Assembly: GCA_022414725.1 (NCBI GenBank)
Contig: CM039465.1
Span: forward strand, 22,753,049-22,817,048
Direction of reading: 5' to 3'
Length of the DNA: 64,000 nucleotides
Source of the DNA: Microglena sp. YARC
Taxonomy: Eukaryota > Chlorophyta > Chlorophyceae > Chlamydomonadales > Chlamydomonadaceae
Made by a program: the position numbers and the translations under genes. The notes beneath the pieces were generated by a model. That model did not search any database, was not told the origin of the DNA, and saw only the letters and a program-made list of their open reading frames with translations. Of this stretch, positions 52,331-64,000 are shown in pieces (position 1 is the stretch's first letter; each line of letters begins with the position of its first letter).

Positions 52331-53600
52331 CATAGGTCAGTCACCAGAGCCAGCCATCATGATGAACAATCCAGGGTCGCCACAAAGGCATTAAAGCCAA
52401 TGGCCTCCACTGGAGCGCAAGTTTGCATACCAAGCACGGGGGCTCTGCTTCAGACCATAGAGAGTCTTGCGCAAATGGCATGCGCGGTCGCTTCCCCCAA
52501 CTGCAAAAACCTGGAGGTTGCTGCATCCACAGATCCTCTTCCAGTTCCCCATTGAGGAACGCGTTGGCAACGTCCAGCTGATGCAGTTCAAGATCGCGGT
52601 GAGCTGTGACAGCCAAGAGGGTGCGCAGAGTTGCGTGCTTCCCTACAGGTGCATATATCTCATTGTAGTCGAGACCCTCCCGCTGCCTGTATCCAACAAC
52701 TACCAGGCGAGCCTTGTAGCGCTCGATGTTACCGGCAGCGTCTCGCTTCCTCTTGAAGATCCACTTGACAGGGAGTACATTGGTTCCAGGGGGTCTGTCC
52801 TCAACCTCCCAAGTCTTGTTGTGGAGCAGAGCTGCATACTCTTCATCCATTGCAAGCTTCCACTGCTGAGCTTCGGGACCTGCGAGAGCTTCCTTCACAG
52901 ACACTGGCTCAGGCTGAAGTTCAACAACAGCAGCTGAGCTGGCCCACCACTCTGAAGGTGCCTGCCTGAGTCTAGATGATCGCCGCGGAGGAGGTGCATC
53001 TTGAGTAGGCAGTGGAGCAATGTCCTCATCTTCCTCATCTGAGTCAGTATCCATGTGCAAAGGGCAAGTCTTCGTCCTCACTGTCAGCTTCATCCGTCGG
53101 GGTAGTGGTGCCGCTGGTGAGGTGCCAGAAGGTGCACTAACTGGTTCCTCATCAGGTTCCAGCTTGATGTCTACAATGCACAGTGGCTCATCATTCATAT
53201 GGGCCGGTGGCGTTGGCGTGTTGTATGGGAAGACACCCTCATGGAAGGTAACATCCCGAGCCACACGCACAGTCTTGCCGTCTGGATCCAGGATCCGGTA
53301 TGCCTTGGAGTTGGCCTCGTACCCAATGAAGACACCTGGTCTGCTTACAGCATCCAGCTTGCGCCGCTTCAGCTTGGGCACATGGGCAAAGGCCTTGCAC
53401 CCAAAAATCTTGAAGTGGGATACTTCTGGGACTGACCCTGTCAGCAGCTGGTGAGGCGTAAGCTCCCGGCCACTGATTGGGGAGGCATTCCTTAAGGTGT
53501 TTAGCTGTCTGTAGGCCCTCAGCCCAAAGGTAGAAGGGGGCACCACCACTGTGAAGGAGTAGGGCCCTAACCTTTTCCATTAGGGTCCTGTTCAAACGCT
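52331..53600 (-). pseudogene. Copia copy 2: integrase C-terminus, linker and RT N-terminal part
   Basis: A single frame of 402 codons runs from LTPHQLLTGSVPEVSHF through FGCKAFAHVPKLKRRKLDAV, the FIGYEANSKAYR block, the acidic linker, KWIFKRKRDAAGNIERYKAR, LDYNEIYAPVGKHATLR and DVANAFLNGELEEDLWMQQP. It is the most complete copia reading frame here and shows what copy 1 has lost. It breaks near 52507 (an extra A after GFCSW). Confidence 0.85.
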
Positions 53601-54560
53601 TCCGCCGCGCCATTGCTCTCGGGGCTGTAAGGGGCTGTGGTTTGATGGACAATCCCTCTGGAAGCAAAGAAGGGCAGCGAGTTCACCATTGCAGAATTCT
53701 CCTCCTCTGTCCGAGCCCACTATCTTGACAGTGATGCCATGTTGAGTCTGCAGCATGAGAATGAGGTCATGCAAGGCTGCTGATGCCTGGTCCTTGGTCT
53801 TCAGCATGATGACAAAGCTGTACCTGGAGTGGTCCTCCAACACACCCAGGAAGTACTTGCTCTGCCCTAGAGAGGCAGGTGTGATAGGACCACATAGGTC
53901 CACATGAAGCAATCCCTACACAGGTGCTGACTTACTGGCAGGAAAAGGCATCGCGGGTCTGCTTCGACAGCACGCAAGCCTCGCAGGGATCCTTGAAGTC
54001 CTTGAATGCCTCAGCTTCTACCTTCATGCCATGTACCATCTGCTTGGCCTGCAGAGTGGCCAAGTTTGTCATCCCCAGATGACCAAACCTGGCATGCCAA
54101 AGCTTCGGCGTCTCAACTGCAGCGCACACAGTACCGTCAGTAAAAAGAGGAGCAACTGGCATGTCTGCCTCGGTCACCATCCCCTCCACCTCATACACGC
54201 CGCGTTGATGCAAACCGCTTCGATGCGCACACCATTCTTGGCAAAGATACAACGTGTGTCGTCCCAGTATTCTATCTGAGCTCCGTTCCGCATAAAGCTT
54301 GAGAGGGAGATCAGATTTCTGGCAGATGCAGGGACATAATGGACATTCTGCAGCTGAACATACTCTCCATTTACGGATTCCAGGAAGACGTCGCCAGCGT
54401 ACTCTGCCCGATGTCCCACCCCTGTCAGCAAACCTGAATGGAGTGGTGTATCCAGGTGTGTCTGATGTTCACAAGCAGATCGCGGGTCCCCCGTGATGTT
54501 GTGGGAAGCACCTGAGTCCAGCATCCAAGTCACTTCACCAATCAAAGGGGGCAAGTCCTC
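53601..54560 (-). pseudogene. Copia copy 2: protease and integrase N-terminal half
   Basis: LPPLIGEVTWMLDSGASHNI (protease), LWHARFGHLGMTNLATLQ with DPCEACVLSKQTRD (zinc element), then LHVDLCGPITPASLGQ and GSDRGGEFCNGELAA (catalytic core). It carries the same TAG stop as copy 1 (53916-53918). Private frameshifts lie near 54425, 54460 and 54203. Confidence 0.85.
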
Positions 54561-55356
54561 ATCAGTGAGTGCAGCAGTGCCACCCGAGCAGGTGAAGGCA
54601 GTGGCGACTGTGGCGTTGTTACCCGGCTGGGTCTTGGGAGTATACTTCCCGGAGGCTTTGTCAGATTTCTTCTTGCGACAATCCTTTGCAATGTGACCCG
54701 CGTTACCACAGTAGTAGCAGGTCCTCTTGTCCTTGTCCGTGGTCTGACTCGGACGAGCCTAACCTGGACGCGATGGGGGGGTGCCGCCATGTCCAGCAAG
54801 AGCAGAGCCGTGGTCCTCAGCCCTAGTACGATCATCCTTCCTACTCATCCTTGCTTCAGCAATCAAGAGTCTGGCCAGGACATCACTCAGATCCGAGTTG
54901 TCATCTGCCTCCAGGATTTGGACTGCTGTGTCAAACTCCTTAGGCAGTCCATTCAACATAGTGCTGATCAGGTCAGCAGAAGAGGTGGTATCCCCTGCTG
55001 CTGCAAGCTGATCCCTGAGTGACTCCGCACACTACAGTCTCCTTGGGCTCCTCCTTCAGTTGCGCCAGCTCTCGGCGCATCAGCTTCAAGCGAGCCCTGG
55101 ACTTGTTCTTGTGCAGCTCCTCAAGCTTCAACCACATGCCCTTGGCAGTCTTCTCATTCTTGATTAAGGGCAGGAGGTGATCCTTCACCTGAATGACCAG
55201 CAAGGATCTTGCTTGCAGATCATCCTCAGGGTCCACCGTGTCCTCTGAAATAGCCTTGGACACCTTCTTCAAGGCAAGGCATGCCATCATCCTAACACTT
55301 CAGACCCCATAATTGTTGTCATCCAACTTGGGCATAGAGACCCTTGTGTCCTCCAT
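54561..55356 (-). pseudogene. Copia copy 2: gag
   Basis: Starts MEDTRVSMPKLDDNNYGV at 55356; a changed base after YG and a ~16 nt deletion near 55030 break it. The knuckle CYYCGNAGHIAKDC is kept near 54680-54722. Confidence 0.8.
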
Positions 55357-55599
55357 TGTAAAGCAGATGGATGAGGTAGAGAAGGTTGAAGAGGGGGTTT
55401 TGCAGTCCAGCAAAAAGATGGAGCAGTCCAGCTTCAGACAACTATGCAGTCCAGCACAGTACTAGGAGCTGAAGAAGAGGGGGGGCTGTGCAGTCCAGCA
55501 CAACAAAGCAGTCCAGCTAAAAGGAGGGGCAATCCAGCCAGCTCCAATTCAATCCGCAGTGGGGTGCAATCCAGCACTTTAGTGCGACGGGCCATAACC

Positions 55600-55968
55600 T
55601 GTAAAATAAATAGGCTGGGGGACCAGAGAGAGAGTAAGTGGGTGATTACATCAGAAACAAAACAACTACAAAGAGAAGCGAATGCCTTAGAACTGACAAG
55701 TGGGAACAGGCAATGAACAAGAAGCAGGCAAAGAGCCTTCAATATCTAAGCAAAGCAATTATAACTAAGAGTCAGAGTATCAAAGCAGAGAGAAAGAGAG
55801 AGCAGCAAACAAAGCTGAACAACTAGCTTTGAACAAATGCGCGCAGTCAGATGCGCGCGAAAAGATTCGCTCGGTCAGATGCGCGCGAACAGATGCGCGC
55901 GAGTCTCAGCTTTCTGGAGCACCAAAGATCATAGCAAGAGACGCAGTAATGGCAGTAGGACAGTAAAT
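55600..55968 (-). repeat. Copia copy 2, 5' LTR (truncated)
   Basis: Matches the first ~365 bp (plus orientation) of 50604-51346 and stops at CAGTAAAT, where CACTA copy 2 begins. The missing LTR half does not reappear beyond the CACTA element. Confidence 0.85.
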
Positions 55969-58900
55969 CACTCGGGGAAGTGACAATTTCGGTAAATGTA
56001 GGCGAAAGACACGATTTGCAGCGGAACTACAGAGAAATGTAGGCGTATAGTGGACGAAATGTCTTGGCTCACCTCAAACCAGCGATCCCGACAGACACCC
56101 AGAACTTTTCGTAGACTGAAGCGTGACCAATAACTCCTTGATCGCACGTTAACTACTGAGTTCTAATCCGCGAAGAGCTATGCAACTTTCTGTCGCTCGA
56201 GGGTCTGTTAGCAACCTTTTCGAGGGGTCATTCTCGCGAACCTGCAAAGCTCTGCCAGCGATTCCGAGATAGAATGAACAATTAGGCAACAAAGTACTAG
56301 CGCGAACTACTCGTTGGTGAAATGCTTTCATTCGGGAAAATGGACACCTCAAGTCACCGATGTGCTTTCGCTGCATGCGTCGAAAATGGCGCTGTTGTAG
56401 GGCGAAACAATGACGATTTTATCACTGTGATGAAAGCCTAAGTCACACTGAAATATTAGTGTGACTTGCGATGACGTGTCAGTGCTCTTACTGATTTTGA
56501 TAGATGTCTTCGCAGGGTGACCTTTCACCAGCCTTTCACGTGCATTTAGCCAAGGCGGATTGTACGCGGCATGGCGAAATGGCCGTATGATTAGAGCCTT
56601 TGCAATATGGCTAAGGTTAGCCACGCCAACCTTCTACCTCTCGTACTCGTACCTCATATTCTTCCCTCCCTCGCACAAAGCATGTGTTTGTTGCTACTTG
56701 ATATTTCTGGCGTCCTGCTTTATTCCCTCCTTTCTTTCCAACTTTCTTTTCAGTATTGCTGCGCAACGCCCTCTTCCGCCATCCGCGTGGACAAGCGCAA
56801 AGTAGTGCGTCAGATTGTTTTTGAAATTTGACAAATGCTCTGGTCCTATCTCCTACACAAAATTCCCTTACATCGGTGCCGCTAATTCTCGCAACCGATC
56901 CGTCTATGCTAGACCTGTGTAGATTGTCAGTGCTGGAGGCATGGTATCTTGCAGCCAGCGGCCCTTGCGTCGTCAACTCCTTAACCAGGAAGCCCGGTTG
57001 GCGCTGCTGTACTGCCACCTCATGCATGAATAAGCTGCATAAATTGCAGCATCTCGGCAGTCCACTCGACGTTGCTCTGTACACGGTCAAATATGGTGTT
57101 ATGTGGAGTCTGCTGTACCAGGAGCATGACTTCAGCTTGGGATGGCAGCATGATTAGTTGGCACTGTGCAAAGTAGGATGCTGGGACAACTTGCTACCAA
57201 CTCTTATGTGAGTCATACTTCCACCTGTTCTCTCCTGGGCCTGAGTAGAGCTTTAAAGGACACGGGGCCTTACACTCTAGTTGGATCATGCACTGCCCTG
57301 GCTGCATGGTGCCCTTGAGCATTGTATCAGGAGATCATGCGTGGCAATTATCCCTTGAGACCCTGCATGATAGATGGTGGGCAGCACTGTGTCTATTTGG
57401 CTGACGCACTAGACCCATGTCTATGGCATGCATCTTCACATTGGGTTCACTCCTAGTGGTTGTGGCAGTCTTGGCATGTTGCCTCTTGTAGTCTTGTGTT
57501 GTGGTGGATACTGGTTCTCCTTGCTTTGCTGGGTGTTGGGTGACAGTCCAACCTTGTCTTTATGCCTCGGTCTTCCAGATCCATTCTGCATGGTAAAACT
57601 CAGGCAAGTGTGGACAATGCAAGGCTGGGGTAGGACCTGAGGTTCAGGTACCTAAGCTTAGGGCAGGTTGGACTTCCAGGGGATCTCCCTACCAATGCGC
57701 AAAAACAACACAAAAGGTGTCAATAAATGTAACTATGCCCGCCCTTCATTTTTGCAGGGACCCATGCTCTGTCTGGTAGCGGTCTGAAGGTTGCTTGTTA
57801 GGTTGGGTTTCACAACAATTTGGCCTAGGGAATTCTGACTTGATCACATGCCTAAATAGTGTCCACCTGCTTGCATGCCTCCTTTTGTGCATTCATGTCT
57901 GTATGCCTGCCTTTCTGTCTTCCTCCCTGGTGACTGATTGGCTGACTATCTGGATGGTGACTGCAGCTTGGAGGTGCTAGGCATAGAGTGTTCAGCCCAT
58001 GGGAAAGTGGCTTGGTTGCTTGCATGCCTATCTGTTTCACGCATGAATACTTGCTTGTCAGTCTGCTTGAGCGCTTGGCCATTGTTGACACAAGACAAGG
58101 GGGCTTTAAACTATCATCAAATAAGAAGTAAAGGGTGCTACTTAATTTAACTATGCCTGCATTCTGTATTTGCAGGGACCATTGCCTCTGTCTTCCCTCC
58201 CAGTTCTGATGTCCACTGTCACATGAGGCTTTTGGACAAACAACGTAAGTGATAAGTGAAGCTTGCTTGTAGGTGCGGTTTCGCAACAATTGTGTGGCAT
58301 AGCGAATTATGTCTTGATTCATGCCTAGGTGGTGCCCACGTGCATCTGTCTATGTTTGTGTCACTGTCTCTGCCATCGTCTCAGTAACTGCATCTGTACT
58401 ATGCCTCTGTCTGTGTACTGCCCTTCATTGATCTCTAACGCATACCCTGCTCTACACGTCACTATCCTGCCCCTTGCCATCCTCCCTGCCCTTCATTGCT
58501 CTGTAACGCAGGCCATGCCCAGCTAATCACCATCCTACCCCTATCCGTGCTCTCTGCCCTTCCTTGCTCTCTAACGCCTGCCCTGCTCTGCTCATCACTG
58601 TCATCTAGCCCTTTGCCATTATCCCTGCCCCTCCTTGCTCTCTAACGCCTGGCCTGCTCTGCTCATCACTGTCTTCTTGCCCTTTCCATTATCCCTGCCC
58701 TCTTTGCTCTCTAACGCCTGCCCTGCCTTGTTCATCTCCGTCGTCATGCCCCTTGCCATTATCCCTGCCCCTCTTCGCTCTCTAACGCCTGCCCTTCTCT
58801 GCTCATCACTGTCATCTAGCCCCTCGCCAATATCCCTGCCCCTCTTTGCTCTCTAACGCCTGCCCTGCCTTGTTCATCACTGTCGTCCTGCCCCTTGCCA

Positions 58901-61358
58901 TTATCCCTGCCCCTCTTTGCTCTCCAACGCCTGCTTTTCTCTGCTCATCACTGTCGTCTTGCCCCTTGCCTTTATCCCCGCCCCTCTTTGCTCTCTAATG
59001 CCTGCTTTTCTCTGCTCATCACTGTCGTCCTGCCCCTTACCATTATCTGTGCCCCTCTTTACTCTCTAACGCCTGCCCTGCCCTGCACATCACTGTCGTC
59101 CTGCCCTTTGCCATTATCCCTGCCCCTCTTTGCTCTCGAATGCCCGCTCTGCTCTGCTCATCACTGTCGTCCTGCCCCTTGCCATTATCCCTGCCCATCT
59201 TTGATCTCGAACGCCTGCCCTGCTCTGCTCATCACTGTCGTCCTGCCCCTCGCCATTATCACTGCCAGCCAGTTTGTACTCACGAGAGTAAAAAGGGGCA
59301 GGGATAATGGCAAGGGGCAGGACGACAGTGATGAGCAAAGAAAAGCAGGCATTGGAGAGCAAAGAGGCGCAGGGATAATGGCGAGTGGCAAGATGACAGT
59401 GATGAGCAAAGCAGAGCAGGTTTAGAGAGCAAAGAGGGGCAGGGATGATGGCAAGGGGCAGGACACTTAATGAGCAGAGCAGAGCAGGTGATAGAGAGCA
59501 GAGAGGGCCAGGGATAATGGCAAAGGACAAGACGACAGTGATGAGCAGAGCAGGGCAGGCGTTAGAGAGTAAAAAGGGGCAGGGATAATGTCAATGGGCA
59601 GGACGACAGTGATGAGCAGAGCAGGGCAGGTGTTAGAGAGCAAAGAGGGGCAGGGATAATGGCAAGGGACAAGACGACAGTGATGAGCAGAGCAGGGCAG
59701 GCGTTAGAGAGTAAAAAGGGGCAGGGATAATGTCAAGGGGCAGGACGACAGTGATGAGCAGAGCAGGGCAAATGTTAGAGAGCAAAGAGGGGCAGGGATA
59801 ATGGCAAGGGGCAAGACGACAGTGATGAGCAGAGCAGGGCAGGCGTTAGAGAGTAAAAATGGGCAGGGATAATGTCAAGGGGCAGAACGACAGTGATGAG
59901 CAGAGCAGGGCAGGTGTTAGAGAGCAAAGAGGGGCAGGGATAATGGCAAGGGGCAAGACGACAGTGATGAGCAAAGAAAAGCAGGCATTGGAGAGCAAAG
60001 AGGGGCAGGGATAATGGCGAGGGGCAAGACGACAGTGATGAGCAGAGCAGGGCGGGTGTTAGAGAGCAATGAGGGGCAGGGATAATGGCGAGGGGCAGGA
60101 CGACAGTGATGAGCCGAGCATGGCAGGCGTTAGAGAGCAAAGAGGGGCAGGGATACTGGCAATTGCCATTATCCATGCTCTTGGTTCTCAAATGCATGCA
60201 TTACTATGCTCATCACTGTGGTCCTGCCCTTGCCTTGCTCCCTTCCCTTCCTTCCTCTTGAACGCATGCCCTTCTCTGATCATCACTTTCCAGGCGTACT
60301 TTGCTCCCTTCCCTGCTTTGCTCTCTAACACATGCCCTGATCTGCTTATCGCATCCATGCCCCTTACCGTGCTCCCTGCCATTCATTGCTCTATAATGCC
60401 TGCTCTGCTCTGTTTAGCACATGCCTGCCACTTGCCATGCTCCCTGCCATTGGTTGCTATGTAACACATGCCATGCTCTGCTCATCACCGCACCGTCCTG
60501 CCCCTTGCCATTAACCCTGCCCTTGGTTGCTCTCTAACGCATGCCCTGCTCTGCATGTCTTACAGGGCAAAATGATGGATGGAAATGCTACAGCTGCGAT
60601 GAAGATTGTTGCCACGAAGGAACTACACATAATGAAGATGGAAATGTAAAATATAATCAGTGAAGATATATAGATGTATAGCTTTGATTGGACGTTTCTT
60701 CTTGGTGGATATATAAGCCTATGTTTTCATAAGTAGACATAGATAGCTGCCTGCAGGCTGCGTATATACTTGTACTTGAACTTAATTAGCTATATGGCTC
60801 CAGCCGGCAATTTGGCTGCTCGTCGTCTTTTGCTCGCTATCTATCTATGGTTAATGGATATATAGGGAATATATGGGCTGTAGTGGATGTACATGTGTAA
60901 GGATGCTTACATAGATAAATAGGTAGATCAATAGGTTAATGGATGCATAGTTTATTATGTATGTAATCTTTCTTCTCGAATCCTGGTGTAATTGAGAAAT
61001 GCTCCTGGAAAATATTCCTGAAATGCGACCTCTCCGACCACCGTGCCCAAACCGCCCTGCAGCAGGCGAAGTACAGGCGAAATGTCTCAAAATAACGTAC
61101 TTTTCGCCTCATTTACGTGCACAAGCCGCCGTGCGTGGCGAGGTGCAGGCGAAATGTCTCAGAAGTCTGAGACATTTCGACGACAATCCGCCTTGGCTAA
61201 ATGTAGGCGAAATGTCTCAGGATTCCGAGCTACAGGCGACGCGGGTATAGGGCTTTGAAGTGATTAGTCATTAACTAGCTATGACTAATCGCGTACCCCG
61301 CGTGCGTTCCGCGTGCATTCCGCTGCGCTCGTACGCATTTAGCGATCTGTCGACTTCC
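55969..61358. mobile_element. CACTA-like DNA transposon, copy 2 (right end clipped)
   Basis: Left end CACTCGGGGAAGTGACA, identical to copy 1. The right end reads TGTCGACTTCC and lacks the last seven bases of the terminal repeat. Subterminal GCGAAATGTCTC repeats (61075-61220) include the palindrome around TCTCAGAAGTCTGAGA. The interior is collinear with copy 1 but without the SINE and LINE-A insertions and with much longer minisatellite arms. AAT occurs on both borders (55966-55968, 61359-61361), but the interrupted LTR does not continue on the right, so this may be coincidence. No transposase frame seen. Confidence 0.8.
58430..60560. repeat. ~71 bp minisatellite foldback, CACTA copy 2
   Basis: Forward units from about 58430 to 59270 (about 12) and reverse-complement units from about 59285 to 60160 (about 12), separated by TTTGTACTCACGAGAGT. 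More diverged forward units continue to about 60560. The arms are near-symmetric and could form a hairpin of about 850 bp per arm. Apparent long frames on both strands are products of the repeat. Confidence 0.85.
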
Positions 61359-61751
61359 AATGGGCGTTCCTGCTTCCCGGCCGATTTCCATTCTTATGTT
61401 CACTTTTAAGGGGTATTCTGAAATTTTACAAGTTCAATCTTATGAATTAAAACATAAGATTTCGGTCAATATGTTCAAATTTGACGAAATATGCTCAATT
61501 CGAGCTCATAAGAATGGATATAGCGAATCTTATGAGCATGAAATTGCCCTATTGTGTAACAACTTCGAAACACCAATTTTACATCTTATGTTTTTTAATG
61601 TAAGGAAAATGTGTAAAACTGGCAGTTATTGACCGGAATATAGAATATAGCATTCACGGCTTATGAAAATAAACGTAAGAGTGGTTTATGAATAATATCA
61701 TTAAGGTGACTATGAAACGTCATTCTCCTCCTTCTCCCCTCCTCACCCCCA
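61359..61751. other. AT-rich spacer, no feature recognised
   Basis: About 390 bp, noticeably AT-richer than its surroundings (CTTATGA-type motifs recur at 61438-61540), between CACTA copy 2 and the next reading frame. No repeat family from the window and no coding signal. Confidence 0.6.
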
Positions 61752-63013
61752 CTACCCCCCTAAACCCTCCTCCACCTCCTCCTCTTCTCCATCAATGTCT
61801 ACATTATCTCCATCCGACTGCACGGCCTCCGGTCTAGTGTTGTCCTCAATGGCTTTGCAAGCTAAGAGCACGCTTGTGTGGTACTTCTTTGGTATCTTCA
61901 TGTTGCTCGTGGGTTGGCAACTGAATTGCACGGCATCAAGGGGGATGTTGCCTGTCCATGTAGCCTTGTGGTTCCTCCCAAGCTTAACGGTAATCGGCAC
62001 AAGCTTTTGGTCCATCCACTCACTAGGCCACTCTGGTAGTCGGTGTCGGTGTACACCAATGCCTCACCTCTCTTAGAGTACAAAGGCATTAAGTACACAC
62101 ATTCTACCTCTCCAATGACAGTATCAGATTTGATCTCAACCACGTCCCATCCTCTCTCCCCGCTAGAGTCTTCCACGGCAACCTTGACCACTGCTACATG
62201 TCCCAAAGCAAAATCTGTGTTGGGGTCGTAGGCGGCTCTTGTATCTGCCTTGGTCCCTTGCGAAGAATGTAAGTACAGCAGATCCGCAGTAGGTGGCCTT
62301 GCAAGTTCTGTTTCCATAGTGAGTATGTCCTTCAATCCCTTTGCCACCTCACTCTGTAGGATATCTGGCAAGTCAATGGACAAGTCATCCAAAGCTGCTA
62401 TCAAGTTCTCGCCTAGGATATCCGAGAAGCGTCCAATTGAGGAAATTCGGACAGGCAGAAGGGAAGTCGACAAAATGTTTGTCTGCTGGGAATTCCCCCG
62501 TCTCAGCACCAGGTGGTAGTTTGGACCAATACTCTTTCTCATTGTCAAAGAACTCCTTCCACCATTTGTTGCTGTCCAACCAAATTCTGCGAATGTCAGC
62601 GGTAATACTTGCGGCGTACCCGGCTCCGTCGCCGGCTGAAGTTCCGGCAAGGTCATCAGCTCCGGGCCAGGAATGTCATCTTGTCCGTCAAGGCCATACT
62701 CCCGGACAGCAAGGTCATCTGGTCCGGAAAGGTCATCAGCAATGTCCTCTGCTGCATCCTTCGGACTAATGACATCCAAGATACTCTTCCAGTGAACCTC
62801 GATGTTTTGGAGTGCTTGAATCCTAATCTTGGGGGCATCCTTGAATGGCACGGACTTGCTTAATGGAAACCTTGATAGGACAAGAATGGGTTCGCTGTCC
62901 TTATCCCATTGCCCTCTCCAGTGTCCCGACTCATCATACTCCTTGAAATAAGACCCCTGCAGTTGTTGTTGTGAAAACAAGGAATACGTATTGTTCATGC
63001 TCCCCCCACGCAT
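61752..63013 (-). CDS. Unrecognised protein gene or gene relic, one frameshift
   Basis: A minus-strand frame of 371 codons (63013-61898) and a second of 87 codons (62015-61752) overlap in other frames. Joined at about 62010-62030, the second continues naturally (the first loses similarity-like character after TDTDYQSGLVS), implying a one-base deletion or sequencing error. Readable parts are HWRGQWDKDSEPILVLSRFP, NIEVHWKSILDVISPKDAAE, an acidic Pro-rich stretch, GRFSDILGENLIAALDDLSI, GHVAVVKVAVEDSSGERGWD with VVEI, WTGNIPLDAVQFSC and an acidic C-terminus (DGEEEEVEEGLGG). No family assigned; it may be cellular or transposon-derived. GTGAGT at 63070-63065 and an AG near 63012 suggest a short intron to an upstream exon reading DFSAVLKDNGYQLYGHGTST (about 63185-63075). 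Confidence 0.4.
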
Positions 63014-63071
63014 AGGGAGGATATGGTATTAAAATAAAGGAACAAAGCATTCAAATTGGACAACTCACCAG

Positions 63072-64000
63072 CTTGCCTATTGGCCTGTCTCGTGATCTTG
63101 AATGCGTGTAAACGTCGATTGACTCCATTTGACCGTGCTCGTGCCGTGACCGTACAGCTGGTACCCGTTGTCTTTCAGGACAGCAGAGAAGTCCCCAAAT
63201 TGACGTCACAACAACTTCCTGCTTAGTTGTAGTCGCCCATAGATTGGAAAACGCCACCAATCCCCCCTCGGTAATTCAGTATGGTCCAAGGTGAAACACG
63301 TCCTTGTCTTCAAAGCCTGCGAGATGATTTGAAACCGAGTAAACTTCTGGGGGGGGGTTTTCGAGATTTGCCTGTGTGTGTGTCCGGGAGGAAGAAATGG
63401 ACGTACAACTTGCTCGAACCAGCCAAGCCAACCAATAGCGACAAACTAGGCGAACATGATGCGTTCTGTTGTCCTTTGCGCGTTGTCCCATCGCAAGAAG
63501 CAATACTGTGGAAGCCGCCTTCCGTTCAAGGACTTGGTTGAAGAAATGTGAGGCATGATAGTAGTGATGGACTGCGAGTAGAAGGGATACAGCCCAATAC
63601 CCAACAAATCCCTCCTTGGGAAACAATCCTGTGTATGGCAGAAAGTAGAAGAAGTCAAATATAATTTAATACAAACGATTTCAACTTATATTGAATCAGT
63701 CATGTGTTACGGTACGCAATGTCGATGCATGCCATTGTCTGATACAGTCAAAGTACCATTTGTGACCTCCATGCTCTCCCATGCATAGGATGAGGAGCAT
63801 CACGCGCTTGTTCTACTCACCCAACCATGAGCGCCGTCTCAAAACTTCACCTCACAGCGTCCTTCTCGTATGTGAGAAGTGCGTGCCTGTGGAATGTGTC
63901 TTCTGTTGTCCATTGGCATCAATGGAGACGTGCAAGAATAGGTCTGGGAAGTTTCAGAAAGTTCTGCGCGGATGTCATAATCGCTCCTACCAATGGAATC
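63072..64000. other. Unassigned; possible upstream exons on the minus strand
   Basis: Minus-strand frames at 63186-63075 (LYGHGTSTVKWSQSTFTRIQ) and 64000-63838 (RSDYDIRAELSETSQTYSCT) look mildly coding-like, and GTGAGT occurs near 63820. Without homology or transcripts these cannot be called exons. No repeat family known from the window is present. Confidence 0.3.

Larger units (their letters stand above)
50604..55968 (-). mobile_element. Ty1/copia LTR retrotransposon, copy 2
   Basis: Same order and nearly the same sequence as copy 1. Its 5' LTR (from 55600) is cut at 55968 by CACTA copy 2. By eye the internal regions differ mainly by one-base indels at short homopolymers and a ~16 nt deletion in gag near 55030. 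Confidence 0.9.

Noticed and set aside
58635..60197. Hydrophobic repeated frames (CPALLITVVLPLAII type) in the minisatellite
   Set aside because: Frames on both strands follow the ~71 bp period of the satellite and include no domain; they are a product of the repeat.

Overview
This window is eukaryotic, retrotransposon-dominated DNA with almost no ordinary genes and no bacterial operons, CRISPR arrays, rRNA or free-standing tRNA genes. I see an L1-like non-LTR retrotransposon (called LINE-A here), a non-coding retroelement that shares its 3' end (called NAT-B here), a ~520 bp tRNA-like-headed SINE, two tandem Ty1/copia elements, two CACTA-like DNA transposons, one MITE-like foldback and a 1000-N assembly gap. 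The combination of L1-like LINEs, a copia element with a half-tRNA primer site and CACTA-like elements suggests the green lineage (a charophyte or other green alga, or an early land plant). That placement is inference from element types only.

Layout. 1-35.3 kb is a nest of LINE-A and NAT-B pieces in both orientations, mostly inserted into one another. A plus-strand LINE-A runs from 538 to 7566 and is cut by several NAT-B insertions. 7.6-9.2 kb is a minus LINE-A fused to promoter-like monomers. About 9.6-20.8 kb is unusually indel-rich and flanks the N gap (16790-17789). 20.8-27.8 kb is a higher-quality LINE-A nest containing a large inverted repeat. A minus LINE-A (28021-35330) is split by a full-length NAT-B (28548-32549), which itself carries a MITE and a SINE-plus-satellite insertion. 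35.8-41.6 kb is a SINE split by CACTA copy 1 (36170-41454, 3-bp target duplication AAG). 41.6-43.5 kb is unassigned repeat-rich DNA. 43.5-45.5 kb is a minus LINE-A, broken by the copia array (45512-55968, LTR-internal-LTR-internal-truncated LTR). CACTA copy 2 (55969-61358) follows, then an unrecognised minus-strand gene or gene relic (61752-63013) and unassigned DNA to the end.

How the parts relate. LINE-A supplies recognisable reverse transcriptase, a trace of AP-type endonuclease, a CCHC knuckle and an unusual Asp-Pro/Asp-Leu C-terminal repeat. NAT-B has no convincing coding capacity, but its transcript would end in the same hairpin as LINE-A. The two families differ by a compensatory base-pair change in that hairpin, which suggests that NAT-B is copied by LINE-A proteins in trans. 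Every coding copy in the window is broken by frameshifts, stops or insertions. The two copia copies share an in-frame TAG in integrase and a frameshift just before the RT VDD motif, so the tandem pair descends from an already defective element.
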